A stretch of DNA of 64,000 nucleotides, taken from NCBI RefSeq assembly GCF_036370855.1, contig NC_088117.1, forward strand, positions 4,464,001 through 4,528,000, written 5' to 3'. Below, in pieces: positions 10,340 through 23,470 of this stretch (position 1 is its first letter; each line of letters starts with the position of its first letter). The notes below the pieces were generated by a model, which did not search any database, was not told the DNA's origin, and was given only the letters and a program-made list of their open reading frames with translations. Both the position numbers and the translations under genes were made by a program. Source of the DNA: Dromaius novaehollandiae (taxonomy: Eukaryota; Chordata; Aves; Casuariiformes; Dromaiidae).

Positions 10340-12420
10340 CAGGGTGCCAGAGGGCTGATCTCTAGCCCCAGGAGTGCAGCTGCCTGAGCGCCTACAAACT
10401 CATTCCCTCCCAGAACCCACCACAGGTCAGTAGCCATGTCACTGCTTCACCAGACCTTGCTGCCTGGGCCGCGTGAGGTTTCATGGAAAAGGCTGTAGTG
10501 GGAAATTCAGAGCACAGAGGCACATGGAGAATCCAGAACAAGTGTGAACCATGGATCCTACCCTACAGGCTTTCACTTGTACGCCTCGAGCAATTAATCT
10601 GCACAGTTCCTATTTCCCAGTAAGGGTAGCAGATGCAGGCATCTCTGCAGAGCACAGTCGCTGCCACGCCTGAGCTTGTGGCACCAAACCCTGCCGAGCA
10701 GGCAGCGGCCAGACCACCGACAACCTGCTCCAGCGGGGTTTTGCACTGCAAAGTTTGCCACAACGCAGGCTGGGACTGCAAACGGGAGAGTTCAGAGAGC
10801 AGGACCTACCCGGAGACAAACTGCATTTGCTCAGCAGTGTCCTCTGCTGGACCACACATCTGATCGTTTATCTGAGGACCCCCTATTTGAAGATCTCTGC
10901 ATCTCAACCTCCACCACATCAATTCCCAAAACAGCCCTTGCAGAGTGCTCTGCACTATCTTGGAGAGGAATAGGAGCACCCACATTCCTACAAAACACGT
11001 CAATTAGAGCAAGAAGCTGGCTCCCCTTCCCTCCCAAGCCATGCTCCCTCTGCCACACGGTCAGGGTTGGTGGAAGTTTTTCCCCAATGAAATATTTTCT
11101 TATAGAAATAAGGGATTGGGGGGAAACAAATGTTGCTTTTTTAAAACCCAAGAAAGCCGTTCTGAAGGCTGAAAGTTCTCCTAAAGCGTGAAATGGCCAA
11201 GTTAAAATAAAAAAGCCTCAGAGCTGCCATCACATTTCTGAAATTTTCTAGAAAAGGGGAAAAAAAAGATTTGCTCAATTTTTTCTTGGCATGACCAAGA
11301 TGAAAGAACCCTCTTTCAATCAGGTGCAGGTGCTGCCTGGGCCGTGCAGGCAGCCTGGGGACACGGGTGGCCGGCAGTCCGGGGCTGTGTGGGGCACAGT
11401 GAGGAACCTGCGTAACTCCAGAGCACCCAGAGGGGATTTCTGCCTGCCGTGGACGGGCAAGCAGCTTGGTTGCCAGTAGAGGATGAGACTAATTAAGGCT
11501 GTGATCCCCTGACACACACACACTAATGCCCATGGATGCATCTCTAATGCTCTCAATTCACGCTCATTAGCGCAGGCAGTGGAGACAAGACAAGCGTTAT
11601 GTCTTTGTTTAAATCTGTCACACTTCCCCAATGACTCCGATTACATTTAAAATATTTATTCTTGTTTCCCCTGTGGCAGGATTGTCTGTCCCTGGAACCT
11701 CTGTGCCTGGCAGACTTGCTCCGAAAAAGCTCGTTGCCCCATGCACTGACTCCCCAGCCCTCCCCTTCCCTGTGCCCTAAGGGAGGCAGAGCCCCTCTGA
11801 TCCAGACTTTTGAGGCATCAGCTCCTCCTTCACCAATCCTTAACATGACTTCGCATTTCAGACTAGAGTTAAATGAACTATTTCTTAGACAGCTTTGCAT
11901 GAGGAGGGAGAACATCACATGTGGATGTGCAGGTATGTGGCTGTGCAGTGCACGCAGATTTGTGCCTTTGCACTTCAATGCATGAGCAATCCTATTCTGA
12001 TGAAATACCACCCAGCTTAAACTACTTCTGCAAGCACAAGAAGCCAAATCTCCCTTTAAGTCAACTAGCAGCAGGGAAAATAAAAATTTATGGACACATC
12101 CTTCACTAAACACCAGCTATATTTATACCAGCCCTCCTTGTCCCTAGAAGGTGGTTTTAGCCTTCTGCCTTCCCAAGTCTTACTCTTCCTCATTGCCTGG
12201 TCATCTGTTAGTTACCGCAGGGACAGGGAGGTTACAGGAGTTACAATTCACCAGGGATCCCGGCCAGTATCAATGGATAGGGGGAGGGCTGTGCCCTCCC
12301 AGAGAGGAGCAGGGATGGGAAGGGGGGTTTAAATAAGTCTATGCTTTGCAACCCATGCTGTAATGCAGCATTGCCCCAGAGTTTCCAGTGCACCTGCTCC
12401 TGTCCAAGCTGAGGGAGAAT
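10340..12420. other. Intergenic, possible non-coding element at 11495-11665
   Basis: No gene was recognised. Within it, 11495-11665 contains dense TAAT/ATTA motifs (ACTAATTAAG, CTAATGC, TCATTAG) and low-complexity-free unique sequence ending in ATTTAAAATATTTATTC. That is a composition often seen in conserved non-coding elements. Conservation itself cannot be tested here. Confidence 0.35.
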
Positions 12421-12424
12421 CTCC

Positions 12425-12460
12425 CTCCGAGCTCAATGGAGGCTGGATCAGGCCCATTCA
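12425..12460. repeat. Fragment of an ancient amniote interspersed repeat
   Basis: The phrase CTCAATGGAGGCTGGATCAG followed by GCCC (12432-12455) matches a phrase recalled from repeats abundant in turtles and crocodilians and decayed in birds. A related piece, TGGATCAGGCCTGG, occurs at 23451-23464 in this window. The family name is uncertain. Confidence 0.35.
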
Positions 12461-13424
12461 CTCTTCCTAGGAGCCAGCTGTTTCCATGACCATTTTACAG
12501 AAACTAAAGAGGGAGAAGGCATGGCCAGCTGCCCCAACCCAGGAGCACCAGGCACAGCCACAGGTCCAGGCCCACAGCACATCCATCCCACCACGCCTGC
12601 TTCACCTCCCCAGCCAGGCTGCAGGGGAATAGGTTTGCCTTGCGTGTTGGAGGCCTCCGCACTTCCGTCGTACTCCCTTTAGCACTGCAGGCAGCACCAG
12701 CAGGCCTTTAGTGAGGGTTTTACTGCAGGCTTTCTGGGTGGAAAGACTGAATTGCTCTTGTTACAGTTGCGGATTTTAGATCTCACATCAAAACAGGGAA
12801 AGGAAGAAGTGGGTCTGTCCAGGTTCCTGTTGTTACATCTGCATTAAGAGAAGGGTTTCACACTAGATGGGAGCTGATCTCATCCTTTTAGAAGCAAGGA
12901 GAAAGCCACCAGCTCTATTATACCAAGTGATGTTATTCTTTTACTACGAGCTGACTTTGTGGCTCTTCCTGACCTCCCAGCAACAGCGCTGCACAAAGCG
13001 CAGTAAGCCCAGGAAGCAGTGCACTGCTGTGAACGTTAAACGCTTTACAAAACCCCCGTTTGAAACCCTCTCAAGATGCTGGAGTACCTGGTTCACTTGG
13101 CCGAAGCCACCTTAGAGCAGCCATTTGCAAAGGCTGAAACATGCTGAGCCTTTTTTTCCAGCAGTTTTCCAGCCAGGCTTAGTCTAACTTGAAGAACATT
13201 GTCCTGTGGAAGGAAAGCGAGTTGGGTCTTTATCGCTCACTTATTTAACTTGGTGCATTATCGAGCAAGCATTGCCTTTTCTGTTCCTCAGCCCCCAGGC
13301 AGCAACCTGGGCATCTCCGATACTTGAGTTCAGCATGGCGAGCTGAGCAGGCTGGCACATGGTGTGAAAAAAAGAGGCAAGTGACACCAAATCTCTGCTG
13401 ATCACAAAGAATAGAGACTTCCCA
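12461..13424. other. Intergenic, no gene recognised
   Basis: Unique sequence without a recognisable exon or RNA gene. A short open frame at 12867-13115 shows no family features. Confidence 0.45.
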
Positions 13425-13530
13425 GATCAAAGGGCTAAGGGTGAAGCAGCACATCCAAGATCAGAGCACAGGACCTGGGACTGAACTCTAGCAGTCTCTG
13501 GTGTCTCTAGCCCCACATACTGCATCCACC
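13425..13530 (-). repeat. MIR-like SINE fragment, reverse orientation
   Basis: The order of words resembles the reverse complement of MIR: 'cacatccaagatcagagcac', then 'gacctgggactgaactctag', then 'cagtctctgg'. In the consensus these correspond to the reverse of the 'gacttgggcaag', 'gggttcgaatccc' and 'ctctggagtc' segments. The copy is strongly diverged and was identified by eye. Confidence 0.4.
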
Positions 13531-16174
13531 ACCTCTGAATTATAAGCATACTCCACAACAAAACTGTTTAAGAAATCTCCAAGATTAGACAGGCCTTAGC
13601 TAACAGTCCCATTTATTGGGCAGTATCAGTAGTGATACAGTCAAAGATGCTGCAGGGCTGTAGTGCGGTTAAGCCAGCAAATACCAGCAGCCAGGCTACC
13701 TACCACAAACAGCACCACAATGCAAAGACAACCCAGCTCTGCTGCAGAGGCCAGGACACAGCGCAGGCACAAACTCAGCTGAAGACTGGACCCCTAGTCC
13801 CAGCCACTTCCTCCAAGGGAATGGATGGCCCTGGGATTAACAACTAAAGACACATAAAAGCAGTTGGCATCATGGTCTTGGCTTGACTTGATGTGCAAGC
13901 AGGCTGAGGACCTGCCCACTCCTGACACAGAGCTTGCAGGAAACACTGCTCTGCACACGGGAGCAGCAGCGACTTGCTCTGAGAGAAGAGGGAAACGCTG
14001 CCCTTGGGGAAATGGGGAAAAGGAGGAAAGAAAGCCCAGCCTCCTGCTTGCTTTAAGTGTCTCTCTCCCTATACCATGCAGGAGCCAAAGACACTGAAAG
14101 TGGGAGCTGATCTCAGTCAGAGGTGGTGACCATTTCCTGACCAACATTCATTACAACAGCTCCCAGAGGACACCAGCCCCGGCCTTGAGCTAGTGCTGCC
14201 CATCTGCTCTAGTTCTGTCCCTAAATACTGTTAATGAGATTCCCAACAAAATAAAAGTTGGTAAGAGCTTGATAAAAGCTAAGTGGAAAGTGAGGAAATG
14301 ATCCCTCCACAGATGAGTGGCATAACAAGCAACAGGTCTCAGCCCAACATCCTGGACGCTCACCTGGATTATTCTGCTTCTCTGTGCCTACCATGGCGTT
14401 GGGAAAAGACTTCTGCTTTTGGTAACTGTACGGCACCGCTGCAACTAGTCTCAGAGCAAGGCTGCTGGCAGGATGCTCTGAAGAGATTCACAGGGAAATT
14501 ATTCTGTCTCTCCCCTGCACAGATACAGTCATTGCTTCAACAGGAGGCAACAGCTAGATTACTTGAGATAATTTAGTAGCTGACATTAAAACATCTCATT
14601 TAGCCTAGAATAAAGATATCTGCATTCAGCCTAAGCTATATTAAGACAATAGAATTCATAGGAAATTTTGAATACTCACTGTGCAGTTGAATGAAGACAG
14701 TCACCCCCACACACCAATATCTCTTCCATCATTATTCCCTTTCTGGAAAATCAGGAATGACAGCAGGCACTAGCAGAGTAAGCAGGGGTTTTTTTCCAGC
14801 CTAAATCTTCCTCTCATTGGTACAACAGATTTACTTCTTCAGTCTTCCTATGTGAATTAGCTGTTACCTTGTTCCTGGTGTGGTCCTACGGCTCCCAGCT
14901 AACAGAAAGCTGAGATGAATTTTGCTGCATCTCAAGCAGCTGCTGCTCAATTTTGACTTAATGCAATGCTGTAAGCAGAGCCAGAACTAAAGAGATTGAG
15001 CTAACAGTATCCTGAATGAGACAGGGAACGAAGAGAGGAGATGTAATGGGATGCAGTGAGGAAGGATATTTTAAACACTTTTTTCTGACAAGTTCTGTGG
15101 TTATACATCCTGTGCTCTGCTTTCCACAGCAGGCCATCAGCAGACAGATGAAAACAATTTTTACATAGCATAAGCAAAAGAGAAGCAATCAAATCCTTGC
15201 TCTCAGGGAAAATCTCAAATGCAGAGCCACCATTTCTGTAACACTTGGAGGCCATTCAGAACAAGGGAACTGTGAAAATATAAAGATACAATCCCTGTCC
15301 ATCCCTATTTTGGAGCAGCAGACAGCTCTGAGGTGCTGAGGATTCATTCAGGCACCAGCACAGCACCAGAAAACTTCCTCACAGGCAAAGCAGCATTTGA
15401 GGGGTTCCTGTTTTTTAGCAGCAGAACATGATGTGGACGAGTCTAACAGCTCTGGAAAGAAGGGACGCACTATCGCAAGGCCCAGAGCCTTACTTAGCTC
15501 TAGTTTAGTAATTCCCCACCTCAATGTCTCTTTTTCTAAGATCTAGAGCTGAAGAACCAGAACCTTCAGATGCTCCCTTCAAGGAGGGCACTATCTGCTA
15601 GACTGGCGGTTCAGGCTTGCTCTTGCTCTCCATAACTGCCTTCCTAGAGCACACTGGAGGTGCATCAGAGTTGCAAACACTTTCTGAATCACTGCTGTCA
15701 TCAACCAGTGTGTCACCTGTGGCCATCTGCTCTGGCCGCACTATGAGCAGAGCATAGCTAGCTTCTTTCAAAGAAGAAACCAAAGCACCTGTCCTCAAAA
15801 GATCCCCTGCTCTGGACCCCAGTGTGGTGCCCAAGTCCACAGGAAGGCAGAATTTTGGACACACAGAGAGGTCCCTGTTTAATATTTTGTCTACCTGCTC
15901 TAGGCAGAGCCATCTTAGTACTCTGGTCCTTTCAGTTGCCTTTCAGAGGTGCCTTGCTCTCACCTGGGTACCCAAACTCATGGTTAGAAATGCTCTAAAT
16001 ATTAATCACTTTTGAACTAACTCCTGGTCCTGTTCCACAAGGATTTGCTCCAGGCTGGTGCTTTATGGATGAGATGCTCCTGGAGATGATGGACATAGGG
16101 ATGTCCAGCAACGAGGTGGCCGTAGGAGAGCCTCACCTAGCATAAATCCCAATAGCACCTTTGGCTACAAGAGA
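13531..16174. other. Intergenic, no gene recognised
   Basis: No recognisable coding exon, RNA gene or mobile element was seen. Open frames are short and lack domain-like patterns. Confidence 0.45.
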
Positions 16175-16245
16175 GCTGCCTGATTTACACCAGTTCATGA
16201 GCTGGCCCCAGGGCCAGACCCTCAGGGATTGCATCAGTGTAACCT
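16175..16245. repeat. Ancient MITE-like repeat fragment, copy A
   Basis: The fragment contains TGATTTACACCAG (16181-16193) and GGGCCAGACCCTCAG (16211-16225). The second string recurs exactly at 62314-62328 in this window. The phrases resemble a palindromic MITE-like repeat common in turtle and crocodilian genomes, whose ends read GGGCCAGATCCTCAG and GATTTACACCAG. Assignment to a named family such as Chompy is from memory and unverified. Confidence 0.5.
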
Positions 16246-19200
16246 TAAGAATCTCAGGAAACTGAACCCTGCCCCTTCTTGATCTGAAAGAAACACTGAC
16301 TTATTAGAGCAAATCAAATGAGACATAACTATTTATCTGGATTCCCTCCCTAGAGCTCTGTAAGAGAAAACAGAAGACCTTTGACATGTGTGGCTGGATA
16401 TTAGACTTAAAAGAGGGATGTCTGGGCTTGTTTCCAGACTTCAAGACCGACATACTTTGAAAACTCAGTCAGTTCACCTTCCCTCCCAGGTTTGATCTCT
16501 CACTGCTTTGTACCTTGCAGACTCACTTTGTACCTGTACAAAGCGCTAACCTAACCAGAACATTTTGCTCAGTTACATGGTTGTCACATTTTAACATCAA
16601 CAGAGGAGTACTTTGGACATTTAATGAGCTTTTTTTAGTTTGCATAAAAACTTGGCAATAAAGCTTCTGAGGATGATAAAGGAGGAGAGCTGCCAACTGA
16701 GGGGCTGGGAGAAAGATGAGAGCTTAACACCTTCCTCTCCCCTGTGCACAAACAAGGGAGTTATAAGGGCAGCCACACTGGGGCTCCAGCAGCCCTTGTG
16801 CACTGAGATCACACTCTCTTAAGCTTCCCTCAGCATGAAAAGGGTCAGCATTAGCACAGGTTCTGCTCTCTATGGCCTCCCTATGATGTGCCCACCCAAG
16901 CCCAACTCACTTTCTTGGTCTCTGCATTAACTCAGGAGCTCTTCTTTCCCCAACTACAGCACAGAGCACACAAGCAGGCCAGTACAGAAAAGACAACAAT
17001 AAGACTAAAAGCATGCTATTGCACACTCACCGGCTGCATTTTTTCACTACTTTAAGAGAGCAAGCTTAAATCAGAACTTATTACAAAACATTAACTCCTT
17101 CTGCCATTAAACTGCAAAGCAGCTACAGCCATCATTCTTCTACCTGAATTTCACCAGAAAGGGCTAGCTACAGTCCTCTTCTCTTATAACCTCCAGTCTC
17201 CTTGCCAGGTGACTTCCTCTGTGCCAATTATCACTTATCACAGTCTGAAGTCTTCCACCACCTGATCTTCTCCTCTCTTTCTCCTTGCTGTGCCTATGAG
17301 GCAGTCCTGAAGCTGGATGACCAGTCACTGAAGCTCAATGACCATTGCTTCATTGCTGTATGCCCTACACTGATACAGAAATGTTTCCTGTTACCTTTGT
17401 AGGGCTTTAATTCAGAAATGCCTCCCTAGAGCTGCAGAAGTATCTCATGTAGTATCTCATGTGGTTCTCCATCTGCAGCTTGCAAGACTTTTACTGTGTT
17501 ATTCTGTTAGAGACACAGAAGTGTGGAGATCCCAATGCCACCTTGACTTCCCACCCTTCCTGATTTATTCTTGTGGTGTCCCATAGTCTTGTTTGTTCAG
17601 GACATTCCCTTTCTCACCCAGGGGAGGGGACTACATGCTTCCCTGCACTAGCTGCAAACAATAATCTCAATGACAGCAAGTTTACTGAGTTTTGGCACAA
17701 GCAGGTACTGTTCAAATTAATTTGTCTCTGAGAGTGATCAATGCCATACCTGAGGCTGCAGCTTTCACAGCATTGTGCAGCGGGCCAGGTAACGCAGCAT
17801 CCCACAACTCTGTGGGGTGTAGTCACTGCAGAGTGAGATCTGTTCCACAACATTTTAGCATTGTGTGTTAGGAGATATTTCCTAGCATTTGAGCTAAGCA
17901 GCATTTTTTTTTCTAGTACAAAACAGAGCATTTAAGCAGTAAATTAGATTTATTTGGGACACATAAAAATGCAGACAGACAGGCCAGGAGGCTCTCAGCA
18001 TTGTTAACCTTTGAAGTTCTGAACTGCCATTTATTTCACCACAGATAGGATGCTTTGCAAGGAGTATCAGAAGAAATGCCAGAAACAGAAATGCAAAAAG
18101 AAATGCTTTCATGCTACCAGAGCTAAATGTGTCTTGTTCTAATGCAGATGACGATGCCCTTCCAACTCAGAAGTAAGTCCTGGAGGACTGTTCTTGTAAA
18201 TAACATCACTGCAAACACCACTGAACTTCCTTCGGCCTTCCAAGAACCAAATAATTTCCCTGATTTGGGTCACATGACTCAGAAACACATCCTCCAAAAT
18301 AAGAATTGTCTGTAGGGTTGCACACTTTACTCATCTCCTGCGCTGCAGATCTCCTGTCATCCCCAAGCAGCAGCCTCTGTAACCTGTCTCCTGCAAGTGC
18401 TGCTAGGAAGCCCAAAGCTGCAATACACTGAGTACATGCTGCCGTTATAAACAGCAAGCCACAACAAATATGCACTCAGCTACGACCTGGCGCTTCAGGA
18501 CAGGGCACGAGGAAGTCCCTACCACTGTGGTACTGTGGCCTGAGAACAGCAAACAGGACCTTCTGTTTCATCACAGTAACACGCAGTGCTTTAGAACAAA
18601 TTTGAGAGAGAAAACAATTAAAGTCCAGCTGTAAGTGGAAAACACTATAAAAATCAACACGGCTAATGATCTGACAAGGAACATGCAAGAGTAACTTAGT
18701 GCTTCTTTGGGTAAGATGCTTGATTTAATAGGGAACAGAAAGGCATTAAATCATGTAAGTGCTCTTCGGTAAAGCATTTCTTATGAGGTTGTGGTGGGAA
18801 ATTTTTAGTGAAGGTGAAGAAAACAGAGACAAGGAGAAAAGAGAGGATCTGGTGATAGGAGAGATGGCAGCGATCACCGACAAGAGGGGAAGTGCCTGAT
18901 GGCAAGGATGGAGTTCCTTTAAGGATCATGAGGGAATGATCTTCCCTCATATCTCCTTAATTACCCTTGCACAAGAGTAGGACTGTGCGGATGAATTGTC
19001 CTTGCAGGTGGGTACTAGTGTTTGGTACCTTTCCTCACTGTGCTCCCATCAGGCTCTGACTGCTCTAAGCAGCCCCAGCTGAGGCCACCACCCACAGGCT
19101 TGGAGCTGCATTTAAGCTCAGGCCCTTGCCCAAGCTGCCTCTTATGCATGTTGTGCCTAGTCTTGGAGCTGCCTTATGGTTATGGACTTGTCTGGTGATT

Positions 19201-22200
19201 GCAGAATTGCTGGCTAGCCCTGGTTGCAGTCATCAGGCCTTCTCTGCCCTTCCTGTCCAGGTACTGCAGCATTGCACCTTGGTGAGGGTACTGTCCTGCT
19301 CGCCTTGCCATCTCCTACAGCCTCTGGCTCTCCTTCCCTGGTGGAGCCGTCACCTCTTGCTGCTCCCTGGCAGTTGCTACCTAAGCTATAGCACAATCCT
19401 GGTGCTTTGAGGAGCTGAATGCATGTGGTTATATAAAATGGGGTATTGGAAGAAATGATAACATGTAATTATCAATGGCCAGCACTGTAATTTAGACATC
19501 CCTAGAGCCTGGGTAGCTTAACACTAATAGTCACTGAACAAAAACAGGCAAACTAATAGCAGAAAATGAATGAGATGTCGCTCCATGTGTTTTCTTCTTA
19601 CACAGGGAAAGCTTCTGAATGCTGAACAAATAGACTGCTTACACAAAGTCCACACTGAATGTTTGCCTGCAGTCAGTTCTATGGTTAGATTCAATTTTGA
19701 AGAAGAGACACTGGACCTCTGCTGTTAGGATGAAATGCTCCTTGGCATCCTTGGATGGGGCTTTTTATTCCATCAACAGCTTGCTTTCTTTTGCCTGTAA
19801 ACTTTCACCTTGAAAACTAGTTGCTGAATGACTGGCTCATAAAACAGCTGCCTTCTCTCTGTGTCAATACCAGAAGAATGCACATTAATCTACTCTTTTT
19901 TTCAGTGAGAAGGTGTTTGTGTAAGGGATAGGGTTTCATGTGGCTGACTTCTTTTCTACTTCCAGAAGAGATTAGAAGTTAGCTCTGTATAGTGCCTGGA
20001 GCAGCACACGGGGCACCTTCCAGTCCAGCTCTGCAGTCACAGTGGTGATGACAAAGTTGCTCCACAACAAAGTTGCATTTGCTTTATTTCATTGAGGCAG
20101 TCACAGTATTGGATACTCCTTTTAAATAGTCAATGTATGACGTACAACTCTGTCTTTTTGCATGTGATTATAGTCTTCATAGTCTTAACTGATCAATGAA
20201 ATGAGCTTGAATACTCCAGGACTGCAAGTTCTTTAAAAAAAATCATATCCTCCATTAGAGAGAACAATCAATAGTACTTACTCTAGTTTAATGGTGATTA
20301 TATGCTAGTTACTGCAAAAAGACACTAGCAGTACAAAAGGGGACACTGAGTGTTATTTTCTTTTGATGTATAGCACATCTGCCTTGCTCTATAAATATTA
20401 GTTTTTAATTAAAGTGGATAAAATGCTTTAGAAAATACCAGGTGCTTGTTTAAATACCAGTTGTCATTCATGGGAAAGCAGGGATTAAAAAAGAAAATGT
20501 CTGAGCACTTTGTAATAAAACATGTAGCTGATCACATGGGTTGTTTTACTTGGATCTGACTGATTGAGTGTTAGCCCAAAACTACAGGCCTCATCTAAGT
20601 TAGAGGGAATAGAGGAAGGGGATATGCAGGGCTGAAAACATAAATACACCACAAGCCTCAGCAAGCTTTTATATGCATATATTTATGCATATATATGTGT
20701 GTATAGATTTTGTATATATGAAACATTTGATTTGATAGCAAACACTTTTTTAGAAAAGAAAATGGAAAAGAAAGAAATTGCATAGAAAACAAACTCAACT
20801 GGATGCCAACCCCCATTGCATCCCACCACACTGCCTCCGGCTGAAATGAGGACTGTGCCAGCCTTAACTGCTGTATCCACACCTGGAATTCTGTTTAATA
20901 ACATAGTTTACAAGCATGCCTGCTACTTTGAATCTTCTCTGCTGGAGCATTGTGGATAGACAAACCTCACTCCTCTTGAGAACAAAATCCCAGGGTTTAA
21001 GCCTTCTATACCAGAAAACTCAGGCTGTAACTGAAGAGGTGGTTTTACCCATCATAAATATGTTTTTCCAGGACTAATAACAGTAGTAGTATCTGGTTTC
21101 CTAGAGGTAGGAATACAGTGTACGCGGGTAGAAACAAGTGATCTGGTTGCCTATTCCCTGCCACATTTGATCTGCAGAGCTCCCGACAGCAAAACTTTGA
21201 TCAAATCCCCCTTGCTGGGCTGGCTAAAACAGCTGAAGCTTGGGCTCTGCCAGAGTCCTACCCAGGAGCAGAATGAGATTGCAAAGAGAAATTTCTCTTT
21301 ATGTTTTGTTTCCTTTTTATTGAAAATTCAGTTTATTGTATTTTATGTTGGGTAGAACGACCAACACAGCAAGTAGCTGAGTAGGGGCTGTGCTCCTGGA
21401 GCTGGATAGACTTTAATATACATTTTTCCAATGGGACTTCTGTAGGCTACATCATGAGATGAGTTGTGAAATCAGTGTGGTTTGGATATAAAGAAGATGA
21501 GAAGCTATACAGCAGAGGATGTTGATGGGCTCTGCACTCTTATCACTGGGAGGAAAAATCAAGCTTCTACACCCCCAATGGCTCACTTGGACCCTGTTCT
21601 GGGGTGTGGGTCTGAAGTGAAGAACCGGCAGTGTGGAACCAGCTTATTGTCCACAGAGTGAACTTCTAAATTAAAGGTGTACGATATGACAAGGCAGGCT
21701 TTTTCCACATTTTTATCTGATGTCTGTTACTAGCTGGTTGTTCAGCAGAAACTTGGGGAGTTGTAAGGACTGAAGGATGGCAGCTGTGTGGACCAGATGA
21801 ACTCTTCGTGCACTGTAGGAATCAGAAGGGAGTTTGCACATAGCAGGAGATGTGAGGATGTCATTTCTAGCAGGAGTAGGTGCTAAAGAGCAATTTCTCT
21901 TTCCATGAGAAAAATCAACCCATGAAAAATCATGAGAATTAACAGACAAAAGTTACAGCCAAGTACAATAAATAAACAATTTTGTCAGTTATAACTGCAG
22001 CAGCACCCAAAGGGCCTAACCATGGATCAGCCCTCATTACTTAATACTTCAGGCATCTAATGAAGGTGTGAGGAACCTGGAAGGAATCTCGGTTCTTTTT
22101 ATGAATATTTGACCTCTATTTGATTTTTGCTACATAATTCAACCAGAAGCTCCCACTAAAATAGCCTTAGATAACTCAACCATCCATCCTTGCCTGATAA

Positions 22201-23294
22201 GACAAGAATCAGTGCTGCCTTACCTCTCAGATTTCTGATTTGTTACACTGGCACCTCAACAATATCATGTCTGGGTGATAACGGCTACAAAGCACAGAAA
22301 TAAAGGATTGCAAAGGCTGATTTTTTGGCAAGGAGCAAAGTGCAGGTCTTTCACGGACTTTGCTCAGGTATAAAGATTTCATTCAGCCCATGGATTAACA
22401 TGTGGCAAACTGAGATAAGTCAGCAGGTGTACCGTGAGTGTAAAAATGATGTATCTGTACACGGTGAGAGGCAAACTTATCCCTGGTGAATCAACTGCAC
22501 TTTCTCTGTTCTTTCTAATGTCGGCCTCTGGATGCACAGGCACAGCTGCCTCATTTGTAGGCAGCAGCTGTGGTGGACATCGCTCCAGCTCTGCACCTCG
22601 GAGTTCACTTTTCTGTGTCCAACACCTTAGGACTTGTCCTGTTTGTTTAGTGATGCTGATACATGGTATGATCCTTTGGCTGAATGCAGTTTTACTTGTA
22701 TGGAGATGCCTCTGCTGGTATTTATTCCCTTCTCTGTGGCATTACATAGAGCAGAATAAATCATTTTCATGCTAGTGTATTTGTATTCACACTAGTAAGG
22801 GTGGGTGTTAAATTCTTCAGTGTGAAGTCTAAGCAGCTGTGGTGTATAGGCAAGGCCTAAGGGATTTAGGCCCCCTTCTCTTTGTATGTCATTTAGGGGT
22901 GAGGAACCTTATTCTGACAAGCCCAGCTGGCCCTTATTCTTGTCTGTAGGTGCCAAAATGGTTTTGAAAACCTTGCTTTATATAGTGTTGGAATATTTCA
23001 CTATCTGCTAAGATGATCACGCGGGATTTTCACAGGCGTCTACTATTGAATCCCTTTGGTGGCTGGGTGGTAAACCCTCTTCAAGCCATTTAAAATCCCA
23101 AGTGTGCAGACCTCTGGGTTCTGTTCAGTCAAACACAGGTGGATACAACCCAAATAACACTCCAGCATTGCCATCAGAGCTAGTCGCTGAACTCTGTAAC
23201 ATTCACATCTTTCAAAGCCTAGACATAGGGCAAAACATCCTGCAAAAGGGAATGAAAAGATCAAACCAACAGAAAGCCTTACACGGGAAAAGAG
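16246..23294. other. Intergenic, no gene recognised
   Basis: Seven kilobases were read without finding a recognisable exon. Minor features are a 12-base direct duplication (AGTATCTCATGT twice, about 17441-17465) and an AT/TG-rich microsatellite-like patch (ATGCATATATTTATG and neighbours, about 20670-20720). TNF-family or tenascin-like sequence, known near this block in other species, was not seen. Confidence 0.45.
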
Positions 23295-23470
23295 GAAGCC
23301 TATTTACACCAGCAAAATTGAAGTAATGCTTTTAAAGGTTCATGTATGCAAAGAAATTCTCATAGGAGCATTGTTCTGTCTCCGGCATTAGGACAGTCAT
23401 CCAAAGCTCACTGAAATCAATGGATTTTCTTGATCCATGCTGTTGGGGCTTGGATCAGGCCTGGCGTGAA
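23295..23470. repeat. Ancient amniote interspersed repeat fragments
   Basis: TATTTACACCAGCAAAATTG at 23301-23320 and CACTGAAATCAATGGA (23409-23424) followed by TGGATCAGGCCTGG (23451-23464) match phrases of the same decayed repeat group seen at 12425-12460 and 16175-16245. Two fragments or one internally decayed copy are both possible. Confidence 0.4.
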
